NCBI GenBank assembly: GCA_034437515.1
Contig: DAOTTX010000287.1
Span: forward strand, 34,330-98,329
Origin: DAOTTX01 sp034437515
Lineage (GTDB): Bacteria > Chloroflexota > Anaerolineae > Aggregatilineales > Phototrophicaceae
Reading direction: 5' to 3'
Length of the DNA stretch: 64,000 bases
Positions 18,130-27,011 of this stretch are shown one piece after another. The translations under genes and the position numbers were made by a program. The notes below the pieces were generated by a model. It ran no database searches. It was given only the letters and a program-made list of their open reading frames with translations, and had not been told where the DNA came from. Position 1 is the stretch's first letter. Every line of letters starts with the position of its first letter.

Positions 18130-18615
18130 ATGCTATTTTCACGCAGAAAACGGGAACCAGATGAAGAACCGGAACGCCGCCCGATGAGTTTGGAGGAACA
18201 TGCCGATACGGTCGAGCGGATTCTTCTCTCACTCGGTGTGGATACCGACGGCGCTCGTATGACCGACATCTTACAGGGATTCGGTTGGACGTTCCGGCGC
18301 GGCTCGGCAGAGATCGAGGTGTATATTTCCGAGCAGGAAGGCATCGGCTATCTGCAAGTGCTCGCGCCCATTTTGCACATCCCGGCGACGGGTTTACTGC
18401 CGCTTTACCGCCACATGCTTGAACTCAACATGCAGTTGACCAATGCGTCTCTCGGCATTTACTACGACGTCATCTATGTGTTCAACGAACGCCCACTCGA
18501 AGGGCTGGACGCCACCGAGACCAACAACATCGTCACGTTGGTGGCCGGCTATGCGGACGACCTCGACAACCAGCTTATCGAGGAATTTGGCGGTCGGCTG
18601 TTTTCACAAACGTGA
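18130..18615 (+). CDS. YbjN-like domain protein
   Basis: The ATG at 18130, with GAGAAGG 10 bases upstream, gives 161 residues; the open frame further upstream overlaps the previous gene and is not coding. After a charged start (MLFSRRKREPDEEPERR), residues 25-160 resemble the YbjN/type III chaperone-like fold: WTFRRGSAEIEVYI, then LPLYRHMLELNMQL and a terminal acidic helix. These small proteins are presumed chaperone-like; the function is not known. It starts 16 bases after the zinc-ribbon protein and is probably co-transcribed with it. Confidence 0.75.
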   Translation: MLFSRRKREPDEEPERRPMSLEEHADTVERILLSLGVDTDGARMTDILQGFGWTFRRGSAEIEVYISEQEGIGYLQVLAPILHIPATGLLPLYRHMLELNMQLTNASLGIYYDVIYVFNERPLEGLDATETNNIVTLVAGYADDLDNQLIEEFGGRLFSQT

Positions 18616-18622
18616 CGTGAAA

Positions 18623-18650
18623 GCCGGGTGAGATGTTGCCCCTACCCGGC
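18623..18650. terminator. Hairpin between convergent genes
   Basis: GCCGGGT (18623-18629) pairs perfectly with ACCCGGC (18644-18650) across a 14-base loop, and GTTGCC/GGCAAC can form an alternative stem. It lies between the ends of the YbjN-like gene and the convergent kinase gene. There is no clear U-tract, so a rho-independent mode is uncertain. Confidence 0.4.
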
Positions 18651-18685
18651 AACGATGGCTATTTGATTGACGCCGAACACGCCAT

Positions 18686-21349
18686 CTAATCGTCGTTCTC
18701 CGGGCGGCGGCTCTGGGGGTCGATCTCAGTGTCAACGGCTGGACGCGGCTTGATCTTGATCCCGGTGGCGATTTTCACCTGCTGTGATTTGGGCAACGCC
18801 ACAGTATCCGTGTTCGCCATCTGATGCTGTGCTTGCGGGTCGAGTTCGGTTTCCGGTGCGAGGCCGGGGAGTTTTTCCGTCATTGTGGCGTACTGCGCGG
18901 CGACCTGCTCGCTGTTAAGGGTCGGCGCAGTCTCTATTACGTCGGTTTGCGCCATCGGTGCCGGGGTCGCCTCGACCTCTTCACGCTGGGCGCGTGTTCG
19001 CAGCCAGACCAAACCGGCGCGGATGTCGTCCAGCACAGAAAGGAAATGCCCCCCTAACGCGACCAGAAGCGCCAACGGGATGGCGACCGAATACACCTCG
19101 CTGTAATTGTCGAGATAGTAAATCAGCGGTTCCATATCCGGGTTCTGCTCCCAGTTATCCAGATAGTAGCGCCAGCTTGCCAGCACCGGCAGATAGGTCA
19201 GCAGCGCGGTCAACGGCACAGCGCTCCAACTCCGCAACTTGAACAACGAGGTCACCACGAACCCGGCGGCGATACCCACCCCACCGAAAACGATCACGGG
19301 CCAGTACAACTCACCGAAGTTGCGTTGTAAATACATCCAGTGGAATTGCGCCCAGACCAGCGTCCCCAGCAGAAAGCCGACGGTCACACTGTAGATCAAC
19401 TGCGCCCACCACGTCCAAAAGCCGCGCAGCCGTGCGGAGAACTCCCCGGCGAAGATGACCAACAAACCGAGGAAGAACCCGAACATCAAGCCGAGCGCAA
19501 GGGTGTTCGTCCACAATTGCGGCGTGAACAGCGGCCCGGTGCGGTAGGTTTGCAGGATGTTGAACCCCATCGCCAACCACCCGCCGATCAGCGCGAACAT
19601 ATAACGTGAGAACAACCCCCAGGGGCGTTCGGTCAAGCGGCGATAGGTGTTCGCCGTCCAGGCATAGAGCCGCCCGCGTGTTGCGACGATCTCCGGCAGT
19701 GAGCGGGCCTCGTCGCGCACCAACGCCAGCGCCCGCAGCGCGCCTGAATGTCCCTCGACCTGCTTTTTGACCAGAAAGCGCACCGCTTCCGTCGAGTAAA
19801 TGCGCCCGATTGTGCGGGCGGCCTGTTCCGCGACTTCCGGCATGGCGTAATCCAGCGCGGTCTCTGCGATGAGCAGGTCGATCTCTTTTGAGTAGACCAC
19901 GTCTTCCCATTCAACCTGCGGCAGAGTTTGCAAGCCTAGCCGCGTCGTGGTGGAAAGCATCTGCCCGCGATATTCGGTCTGGATGTCATAGCGTGCATCC
20001 GGCTTGAGCAGATGCGCTCGAACGCTCAGGACTTGCAGCGCGGCTAAACGGGCGCTGGCATCCGTTTCGATCTGTAGGGCTTTGGCGACCAGCTTGGGGA
20101 TCTGCGGCGAATCGTCGTCCGGCAGTGTTTCCAACCGATACATAGAGCGCACCCGTGCCGGGGCGTTGCCACTGCGCAGCGCGTGCAGGCACACCCAACG
20201 CCGGTCATCGTTGCCAAGCTGCTGCCACCAGTAATCGACCGCGTGGTCGTATTCCAGCGCACCACGCAGCAGCATCTGACGGCCTTCGTCGTCAAGGTCG
20301 AGATCATGCTTTTCCGCCTGCACATAATAACCATTCATGAGCATGAAGTGCGTCACACCGAGCAGGAAACGCCCGTTCCCGCTTGACCAGTTGTGCCGCG
20401 CCCGTGCGTAAATATCCACCGCTTCGAGGATTTCCATCCCCTCGCCTTCCGGTGCTTGCATGTTGATCGCAAATGGATCGTAGTCTTCATCGGTAAAGTC
20501 TTCGAAGTTGCCCAGCGCCATCATCTCCAGGTTGCTAGATGTGATGATCACATCGCGCATCTCACCGATGATTTCCATCAGTGTATCCGGGCGGTCTTCC
20601 GGGTCAATCATTGTGCCACGCTGCAAGATCTCGTTAAACGCCAGCGGCACATCAGGGTTGAGCACCTCCAGCGCGGGCAGGGTTTCGTACTGCTGCATCT
20701 GTTTGAGCGCCAGCGGTGACTCGCCCTTGAACGGAAGCTGCCCGCTCAGCATGTGGAACATCACAATGCAAAAACTGTAGACATCGGCGCGGTGGTCGAT
20801 GGTTTTGGACGTCATCTGTTCCGGTGCCATGTAAATCAGCGTGCCGGAGCCGGGGTTATCCGCTTTGCCTTCGCGGTTCAAGCGGGTGGCAAGGCCAAAA
20901 TCCGCCAGATACGGCGATTTGTGGCTGTCTAGCAAGATATTGGCAGGTTTCAGGTCAAGATGGATCACATCCCGCGAATGGGCATAATCCAACGCCTGCG
21001 CGACCGCCTGCCCCAATCGCAGCGTCTCTTCCAGCGACAGCGGCCCCTGCCGTAGCAGGTCTTCCAACGACCCACCGGAGACATAGCGCATCACGATGTA
21101 GAGCTTGCCCTGCCGGTCACCAAAGTCGTAGATGGGCAGGATGTGCGGATGTTCCATCTGGGCGATGGTCTGAGCTTCATGCCGGAACAGCGCGAGGGGG
21201 TCGGTCTGCTGTGATAGGCCCAACGCCATCGTCTTGATGGCGACCATACGATTCAGCCGCGCATCCTGCGCCGACCACACATCCGCCATGCCACCACGCC
21301 CGATATGCTCGACAATCTCGTACTGATTGATCTTTACGCCGACATCCAT
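18686..21349 (-). CDS. Membrane Ser/Thr protein kinase with HEAT-like middle region
   Basis: The 887-residue protein has an N-terminal Hanks-type kinase domain (about 10-265): glycine loop GRGGMADVW, Lys39 in VAIK, catalytic loop HLDLKPANILL (His130, Asp132; Leu replaces the usual Arg, so a non-RD kinase), and DFG at 150. Residues about 300-590 are alpha-helical with HEAT-like repeats. About six membrane segments follow between about 600 and 775, then a Thr-rich cytoplasmic tail. Having the kinase N-terminal and the membrane part C-terminal differs from the PknB plan of an extracellular sensor. The downstream end faces the YbjN gene; upstream by 66 bases is a large unrecognised protein that may be co-transcribed. 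Confidence 0.88.
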   Translation of the reverse strand: MDVGVKINQYEIVEHIGRGGMADVWSAQDARLNRMVAIKTMALGLSQQTDPLALFRHEAQTIAQMEHPHILPIYDFGDRQGKLYIVMRYVSGGSLEDLLRQGPLSLEETLRLGQAVAQALDYAHSRDVIHLDLKPANILLDSHKSPYLADFGLATRLNREGKADNPGSGTLIYMAPEQMTSKTIDHRADVYSFCIVMFHMLSGQLPFKGESPLALKQMQQYETLPALEVLNPDVPLAFNEILQRGTMIDPEDRPDTLMEIIGEMRDVIITSSNLEMMALGNFEDFTDEDYDPFAINMQAPEGEGMEILEAVDIYARARHNWSSGNGRFLLGVTHFMLMNGYYVQAEKHDLDLDDEGRQMLLRGALEYDHAVDYWWQQLGNDDRRWVCLHALRSGNAPARVRSMYRLETLPDDDSPQIPKLVAKALQIETDASARLAALQVLSVRAHLLKPDARYDIQTEYRGQMLSTTTRLGLQTLPQVEWEDVVYSKEIDLLIAETALDYAMPEVAEQAARTIGRIYSTEAVRFLVKKQVEGHSGALRALALVRDEARSLPEIVATRGRLYAWTANTYRRLTERPWGLFSRYMFALIGGWLAMGFNILQTYRTGPLFTPQLWTNTLALGLMFGFFLGLLVIFAGEFSARLRGFWTWWAQLIYSVTVGFLLGTLVWAQFHWMYLQRNFGELYWPVIVFGGVGIAAGFVVTSLFKLRSWSAVPLTALLTYLPVLASWRYYLDNWEQNPDMEPLIYYLDNYSEVYSVAIPLALLVALGGHFLSVLDDIRAGLVWLRTRAQREEVEATPAPMAQTDVIETAPTLNSEQVAAQYATMTEKLPGLAPETELDPQAQHQMANTDTVALPKSQQVKIATGIKIKPRPAVDTEIDPQSRRPENDD

Positions 21350-21415
21350 AACCTGTTATCTTCCATGTCTAGCATCCAATTTTGAAACTGCGCCGTCACC
21401 ATTATATGCGACTTC

Positions 21416-24400
21416 TCAGGCGCGTGTGTAATATCCCGCGATGTAGCGATAGAACTCCAACGTGCTGCGTGGGCGCTGCCGCCCGGCGTCGAGCTTACGC
21501 GCTAGCCCACTATCGCTAAAGGCTTTGGCATCGCCATTTTCTTCCAGCATGGCGATGTAGGTCACCAGACGCTGCATCGCCAGCCCCACTTGCTGTGTGT
21601 CCATCTCAGATTCGCTCAAACTTTCGGCTTCCTGAAATAACTCATCGGCCTCCAGGTCAACAGATTTGTTCACTGGCAATGCCTGAGTGATAGCACTCAG
21701 CAGCACGTTCAGGTTATGGATCTGTTCGCTCAGGCTGTGATGTGAGTGTCCCTGTAAGATGTGCTTGGTATCCGCTTTGGGCGCTGTGATGTTAGCCCGC
21801 CGCCGCCCGGTGAAACCACCGGAAAGCACCCACAACACATCGAGCGCACTGCGGGGGCGTGCGTCACCGATGACCAGCGCCCGTTGGTATTTTTCATCAT
21901 CGCCGGAACGTCCGTTGCGGTACTGCCGCCCCAACCGCACGATCAGTTCACCCAGCGCCAATATCTCACGGACGAACTGCCGCCGGTCGTCACCACGTAA
22001 GCCACCGGGCAGCGCGACCAGAATGTTATCGAGTGTGTTCTGGCTGGGGTTGCGGCTGTCGTCGATATACACCGCCATCGTCTCGCTGATAAACTCGACC
22101 GCCTCCTGCACCACATGGAAATAACCTTCCAACGGACGATCACCCATCAGCGTGCGCACGGTGTAAGTCACCTCCAGATCGCGCTGGATGGCCTGCCCCA
22201 ACTCCTTACCGAAATAGCGGATGACCTTCTGGGCAACATCATCTTCGGCCTGGCGCACATAAGCACGCAGCATTCCCAGCGCGGCGGCCTGCCCGCGCGG
22301 ATTGCCCTGCATCTGCTTGTACGTCTCCGCCAGCATACGCACACCGGCGTTCCCCTGATGGCTGGCGGAAAGCGGCACGATCCGCGCCGCCCGCAACATC
22401 CCGTCCGCGTCTCCGGCACGGGTATAGTAATTCAGCACCCCCATGATGGCGGTCGGCGGGGTGATCTCCAAGAGGGTCGGCTCGTCAAGCATATAATCCA
22501 CCACGCGGGCGGCGGCTTCGTCCATCTCAGCGGATTGGCGTTGACCACGCAGCGCCCCGGCGGAGGCCACGACGAACGGTAGCGCCTTGATCCCGTTTTC
22601 GTTGATCGCACCCAGCGCGTGCGCGGCGGCGGCGGGGGGCAGCGATGTCTCGGCAAAGACACGCTCCACCTCACGCAGATAGTCCTCCTGTAGATCACCG
22701 GGGTACAGCACCACCGATTGGTTAATCATCTGATTGGCAAGTTCGGCGTAATCCCCCGCCGCTAACCGGATTTGCAACAAATGGCGCGGGCCGTTCCCCT
22801 GCAAGCCGAGCAGCGCGTCCACATCCAACGTGTTGATGACGGTCAGCAAGCGCCCGGCGTTATGACTGTATTCCGGCTGCTGGATGTGCTCAAACATAGC
22901 CTTGAGCGTAGGCGTATCAATCATGTCGATGCGCCCCTGCTGCATCGCCAGTTCCGCCAAACGTAACAACACCGGGAAGATCTGCTCACCGAATTGCCGC
23001 GCCGTGTTGACCAGCAAGCCGTCGGGGAAGTCCGTGCCACGCTCACCGCCCAGATGCGCCCACGTCCGCACCACTTCCGGCGGCATCTGTTCGCGGAACT
23101 TCTTCCTGGTCATCAACCGGGACAGCATGTCCGTTTCCAGATGACGAATCGACAACAGAAAGACCTTCCCGGCAATTTCACTATCATAGGGCGTCAACGG
23201 GAGGACGTGCTTAATCACCGTCGGTGTGACTTGCTCGACCAACAAGCCCGGCCCGGCGTTGAGCAGATCGTTCATGATCTCGTTGACCTCATCGAGATCG
23301 TGTTCATCGACCACTTCCTGCAACAGCAGCAGTAGCGCCTGATGGGTAAGGTCTACCCAGGCTTTGCCCTCCGGCCCCAGTGGATTGTTCATCCACGAAA
23401 CCAGCGTGTCATACAGCAACCACGCCTGCCCCTCTTTAAGCGCCTCGCGCATCTGCGCCAAGATCGACCGCACCAGCACCGGGTTACCGCGCAGGAGCAA
23501 TGCAATCGGTTCGGCGTGGCTCATGTCTTCCATCACCAGGGAAAAACGCAGCAGATGCCCGGCATACAGCGTTCGCAGTTCGCCGTTCAGCGTCGGGTCA
23601 TCGCGTAAGATCACCGCCGCCTCGTCTTTGTCAATCGGTTGGTTGTTGCGCAGGGCTTCGTCGAGTTTTAACCGTTTGGCAGCATATCCCAACGCCGCCG
23701 CCAGCCGATCCCCCTGATTGAGCCGCCAGCCAGCGATGGACGCCATCGCCTCATTTTGTCGGGTGACGAGTTCAGCATCCAGGCGAAGCTGACTGATGAT
23801 GTAATGGCTGTAATCGTCCTTGAGTTCTACGCCGCTGACCTTGCCGGCCTGCCAGTCAAACACGACCGTGTCTTCCGGCGGTGGGTCATCGCCATAAAAA
23901 CGGATTTGCGCATCGACCCTTGTTTCTGACAGGCTGTGGGTGGTGAAGGTCACCCCGAACCGCGCCGAACTCGGCAGCAGCGCCAATAACCCGATGATGA
24001 ACTCCACACGCTCGTCAAAATCTGCCGGTGCCCCCTGGATAATCAACTGGGTGCCCTGCACAATCGACGCGAGCAATTGTTCGATGGTCTGGAAGCGATT
24101 CTTTGTCACCATCATCAACTCAAGGATCGAGTCGATCTGGTCAGCGTCGCTTAGGGGTTGGTCAGCGGTGAGCGCCAACGGCTTGAGCTTATGCACACCA
24201 TTTTCGTAGACGGGGAGCGCGGCCTCAACCACCATCTTGAGTGTGTGGAGGTTGCCGCCGACCGCCTTGAGCACATCAGGTGTGGCGATGATGTGATGGT
24301 GCATGACCACATCGTTGGTGTCTTGCTGAGACTGGGTGAGGATAAACGGCACTTCCCGACTGCGACCGCGCACCAGCGCCCACGCGCCGCGCCCCGAAGA

Positions 24401-24577
24401 TACCGGCGGCAGCAGCACACGCTCGACACACTGCGCGGCGAGCGCCTCCGTTACACCGGGCGAAGCGGCGAGAAGTTCCGGCTCTCCGGCGGGCTGAACG
24501 TCACGTACGGGTTGCCCGTAGTAGAAATGCTCAAGTAGATATTTTGCGCTGGACACGATAGCCGACTTTCTAAACAA
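21416..24577 (-). CDS. Large protein of unrecognised function, possibly GTPase-associated-protein-1-like
   Basis: The 1053-residue protein has no motif I recognise with confidence. The N-terminal 130 residues (YYGQPVRD, LLAASPGVTEAL, VMHHHIIATPDVLK) recall the N-terminal region of the GAP1 family found beside signalling GTPases and kinases; this is a weak by-eye impression. The rest is helical and repeat-like, with no signal peptide or membrane segment. The longest frame opens with TTG at 24577; a GTG at 24556 with AGAAAG 9 bases upstream is an equally good start, and a TATACT at 24595-24600 on the minus strand could be the -10. It precedes the membrane kinase gene by 66 bases, and the two may function together. 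Confidence 0.6.
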   Translation of the reverse strand: MFRKSAIVSSAKYLLEHFYYGQPVRDVQPAGEPELLAASPGVTEALAAQCVERVLLPPVSSGRGAWALVRGRSREVPFILTQSQQDTNDVVMHHHIIATPDVLKAVGGNLHTLKMVVEAALPVYENGVHKLKPLALTADQPLSDADQIDSILELMMVTKNRFQTIEQLLASIVQGTQLIIQGAPADFDERVEFIIGLLALLPSSARFGVTFTTHSLSETRVDAQIRFYGDDPPPEDTVVFDWQAGKVSGVELKDDYSHYIISQLRLDAELVTRQNEAMASIAGWRLNQGDRLAAALGYAAKRLKLDEALRNNQPIDKDEAAVILRDDPTLNGELRTLYAGHLLRFSLVMEDMSHAEPIALLLRGNPVLVRSILAQMREALKEGQAWLLYDTLVSWMNNPLGPEGKAWVDLTHQALLLLLQEVVDEHDLDEVNEIMNDLLNAGPGLLVEQVTPTVIKHVLPLTPYDSEIAGKVFLLSIRHLETDMLSRLMTRKKFREQMPPEVVRTWAHLGGERGTDFPDGLLVNTARQFGEQIFPVLLRLAELAMQQGRIDMIDTPTLKAMFEHIQQPEYSHNAGRLLTVINTLDVDALLGLQGNGPRHLLQIRLAAGDYAELANQMINQSVVLYPGDLQEDYLREVERVFAETSLPPAAAAHALGAINENGIKALPFVVASAGALRGQRQSAEMDEAAARVVDYMLDEPTLLEITPPTAIMGVLNYYTRAGDADGMLRAARIVPLSASHQGNAGVRMLAETYKQMQGNPRGQAAALGMLRAYVRQAEDDVAQKVIRYFGKELGQAIQRDLEVTYTVRTLMGDRPLEGYFHVVQEAVEFISETMAVYIDDSRNPSQNTLDNILVALPGGLRGDDRRQFVREILALGELIVRLGRQYRNGRSGDDEKYQRALVIGDARPRSALDVLWVLSGGFTGRRRANITAPKADTKHILQGHSHHSLSEQIHNLNVLLSAITQALPVNKSVDLEADELFQEAESLSESEMDTQQVGLAMQRLVTYIAMLEENGDAKAFSDSGLARKLDAGRQRPRSTLEFYRYIAGYYTRA

Positions 24578-24640
24578 TGAATAAACATAAACTCAGTATA
24601 GAGGCTAACGGTCGTTTTGCGCATTAAACGAATCTCCTAT

Positions 24641-24757
24641 TTATTCAGAATGATCCGTGTTCTTTATCTGCGTGACGGCATAAATCGGCACGATGCCGAC
24701 TAAAATCACGGTGGTGACCACCAGAACGAGGCCGACAAGTTCAGCAAGCGTGACCAT
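24641..24757 (-). CDS. Small single-pass membrane peptide, 38 residues
   Basis: Translating the minus strand from the ATG at 24757 gives a 38-residue open frame ending in TAA at 24641. Residues 4-28 are a continuous hydrophobic stretch (ELVGLVLVVTTVILVGIVPI), followed by a short polar tail (TQIKNTDHSE). AGAAGGGAAC lies 11-17 bases upstream. The composition is too clearly transmembrane to be chance, but there is no homologue I can name. It lies upstream of the 1053-residue protein, on the same strand, and may be the first gene of the kinase block or a stand-alone membrane microprotein. Confidence 0.55.
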   Translation of the reverse strand: MVTLAELVGLVLVVTTVILVGIVPIYAVTQIKNTDHSE

Positions 24758-24865
24758 GTAGAACGGTTCCCTTCTCATTCGCTAAATCTATATACCATCA
24801 GACGCTCACCGTACCGTGAGGGTTCCAAATTGCGTGTTCCGCTAGGAAAATCCACACGAACGGCC

Positions 24866-24871
24866 TATAAT
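24866..24871 (+). promoter_or_regulatory. Candidate -10 box for the P-loop kinase gene
   Basis: TATAAT lies 37 bases before the ATG at 24909. The -35 is weak (TAGGAA at 17-base spacing). It overlaps the first codons of a longer in-frame reading, which argues for the ATG at 24909 as the true start. Confidence 0.45.
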
Positions 24872-24908
24872 GTCGAACGTCCTAATCCACAACACAATTC
24901 GAGGTCAT

Positions 24909-25481
24909 ATGCAGTCATCTCAAAAACCGCGCGCGCTTGCCCTGGTGGGTATGCCGGGCGCGGGCAAGACCCTGTGTGCGAAACATCTGGAAGATCGCGG
25001 CTTTTTTCAGTTTCGCTTCGGTGGCATCATCACCGGCGAAGTTACCCGGCGCGGCCTGCCCATCACACCGGAAAACGAGCGTGTCGTCCGTGAGGAGTTC
25101 CGCGCCCAGGATGGCATGGACGCCGTCGCAAAACGCGCCCTGCCGCATCTGAAAGCGGCCCTGCAAGAACGGGACTCCATCGTGATCGACGGCTTGTATA
25201 GCTTTAGCGAATACAAGACGCTGCGCCCCGAACTGGGCGAGGATATGGTGGTGGTCGCCATCGTCTGCTCACGAGATCGGCGGTATGCGCGGCTTGCGGA
25301 ACGCGACGACCGCCCACTCACCCGTGAGGAAGCCGTCCGCCGTGACTACCAGGAGATCGAAACGCTGGAGAAAGGCGGGCCGATTGCCATCGCAGATTAC
25401 ACCCTGACCAACGATTCCGCACCGGATGACCTGCTCACCCAGTTAAGTCAACTGCTCGAACAGTTACAGTTCAACCCGTAA
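24909..25481 (+). CDS. P-loop nucleotide kinase-like protein (dephospho-CoA kinase/UPF0200-like)
   Basis: The ATG at 24909, with GAGG 5 bases upstream, gives 190 residues. The P-loop is GMPGAGKT (14-21). The pattern of GGIITGEVTRRGLPITPEN, a central IVIDGLYSFSEY and RRYARLAERDDRP resembles the UPF0200/dephospho-CoA kinase-like group known mainly from archaea and some Chloroflexota. The family is expected to phosphorylate a small nucleotide or cofactor; the substrate is unknown. Its last 18 bases overlap the convergent CheR gene. Confidence 0.75.
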   Translation: MQSSQKPRALALVGMPGAGKTLCAKHLEDRGFFQFRFGGIITGEVTRRGLPITPENERVVREEFRAQDGMDAVAKRALPHLKAALQERDSIVIDGLYSFSEYKTLRPELGEDMVVVAIVCSRDRRYARLAERDDRPLTREEAVRRDYQEIETLEKGGPIAIADYTLTNDSAPDDLLTQLSQLLEQLQFNP

Positions 25482-26858
25482 CGCGCTGAGGTTTTCTTTC
25501 ACCAGATTGCTGAGTTGTCCGGTCGTCATGGGGCTGATGTCAGAGACCGGACTGCCCGGTTGCAAATGTTTGATCGCGTTGTGCGCGTTCTGCCAGTAAC
25601 CCCGCGCACGGACGATGTTCCCCCGCTGGGCGGCGATGTTGCCCAACGTAAAGGACGCTAACGGATGGTTCCGCTGGCAGTAAAGCGCGGCACGCAGGGC
25701 TTGCCGGGCGTCGTCGGTACTGTTCGCTTCGAGATGCAACATCGCTCGTAGATAGTGCGCGTCCGCCAATAATGGATCAATGTACAGCGCCGCGTCGATC
25801 TCCGCCTGGGCGCGATTCAGGTCGCCGCGATTGGCGAACACACACGCCAGCAGGGTATGTGCGGCGGCGTGCCCCGGTTCCTGCCGCAACAGATGATAAA
25901 TCAACTGTTCGGCCTCGGTATAGGCTTCCCGTTGCAGGTGACTCACCGCGTTTTCGTAGATGTTCGCGTGGCCTGGCGGCTCGATTTGCACCGCCGGGAT
26001 CTCCTGCGTCAGCGTGCGTTCGGTATAACCCGTGCTGCGCCGGGGCGGTGTCTGCGCTGGTTTGCGATACAACGGCAGACCGGGGAAGATATTCGTCTCC
26101 CAGCGCCGGTCAGCATTCGGCAGGGCTTCCGCGTGGCTGAGCAACAACCAACCCGCCGATTTGAGCGCGTTATGCAGCACATCAGCGGCGATTTGCATAT
26201 GCTTCATCCCGAAGTAAAGCAGCACATTCCGGCATAGGATGAGATCGAACGTGAACGGCGGCACACTGTCGAACAGATTCATCTGCCGAAAGCGAACCAA
26301 TCGCGCAATCTCCGGGCGGATTTGTAAGCCTTCGGGGGTGGCGTCAAAATATTGGTTCTGGAAGTCCAGATCGGTGTGCCGAAACGCCCATTTGCGATAC
26401 AAGCCACGCCGCGCTGTTTGCAACGACCGGTCGTTAATATCAGTGCCGATAATGGTTAGCGTCCATCTATCGAGGTCGGGGATCAGCTCGCGCAGCGTGA
26501 TCGCCAGCGAGTAGGCTTCCTCGCCGGTCGCGCAGCCCACACTCCAGATGTTCAGTGTGCGTGACTTTGCGTTGGCCTCTAGTAGATCGGGCAAAAGCTG
26601 CGTGCGCAGCAGGTGAAAATGCACTTTATCCCGCAGAAAATAAGTCTCACCGATGGTCAATGTGTCGATGAGCGCCTGCCAGTGGTCATGTTTGACGGGT
26701 GTCGCTTCTAACGTCTTCAGGTAAGCGTCGAGGTCGCCCGTCGCCAGGGTGAGTAGGGTATCCGCCAGTGCGCCGCGCAGTTGGGTGTGGGCGGCAATGC
26801 CGGTACGTTGTTCGATAAGTGCGCCGATTTTTTCCAGTGCTGGATGTATATTTCGCAT
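25464..26858 (-). CDS. CheR-type methyltransferase with C-terminal TPRs
   Basis: The 464-residue protein has an N-terminal helical CheR domain, a SAM-binding motif IWSVGCATGEEAYSLAI, the GTDIN acidic element and the family motif LILCRNVLLYF. This marks a glutamate O-methyltransferase of chemoreceptors or related signalling proteins. Residues about 300-440 form TPR repeats (AEQLIYHLLRQEPGHAAAH, then AEIDAALYIDPLLADAHYLR) that would bind partner proteins. No chemoreceptor, CheA or CheB gene is in the window, so it may serve another signalling route. It overlaps the convergent P-loop kinase gene by 18 bases at their 3' ends. Confidence 0.9.
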   Translation of the reverse strand: MRNIHPALEKIGALIEQRTGIAAHTQLRGALADTLLTLATGDLDAYLKTLEATPVKHDHWQALIDTLTIGETYFLRDKVHFHLLRTQLLPDLLEANAKSRTLNIWSVGCATGEEAYSLAITLRELIPDLDRWTLTIIGTDINDRSLQTARRGLYRKWAFRHTDLDFQNQYFDATPEGLQIRPEIARLVRFRQMNLFDSVPPFTFDLILCRNVLLYFGMKHMQIAADVLHNALKSAGWLLLSHAEALPNADRRWETNIFPGLPLYRKPAQTPPRRSTGYTERTLTQEIPAVQIEPPGHANIYENAVSHLQREAYTEAEQLIYHLLRQEPGHAAAHTLLACVFANRGDLNRAQAEIDAALYIDPLLADAHYLRAMLHLEANSTDDARQALRAALYCQRNHPLASFTLGNIAAQRGNIVRARGYWQNAHNAIKHLQPGSPVSDISPMTTGQLSNLVKENLSALRVEL

Positions 26859-26943
26859 GGATGCTGGTTCCTGATGGGCATCATACTCACATTATACGGG
26901 CGACATAACGGATAAAGTTGGGTGATTTCCCTATGCAATTAAA

Positions 26944-26972
26944 TTGACAACCCGCCGCGCAGACTCTATACT
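26944..26972 (+). promoter_or_regulatory. Strong consensus promoter for the secreted protein/cytochrome operon
   Basis: A perfect -35 TTGACA (26944-26949), a 17-base spacer and the -10 TATACT (26967-26972) predict a transcript starting near 26979, 33 bases before the TTG start at 27012. This is the closest match to the consensus in the window. Confidence 0.8.
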
Positions 26973-27011
26973 CTGACTTTTGTACGACATTGTTTGCTCA
27001 GGAAAAACCAT

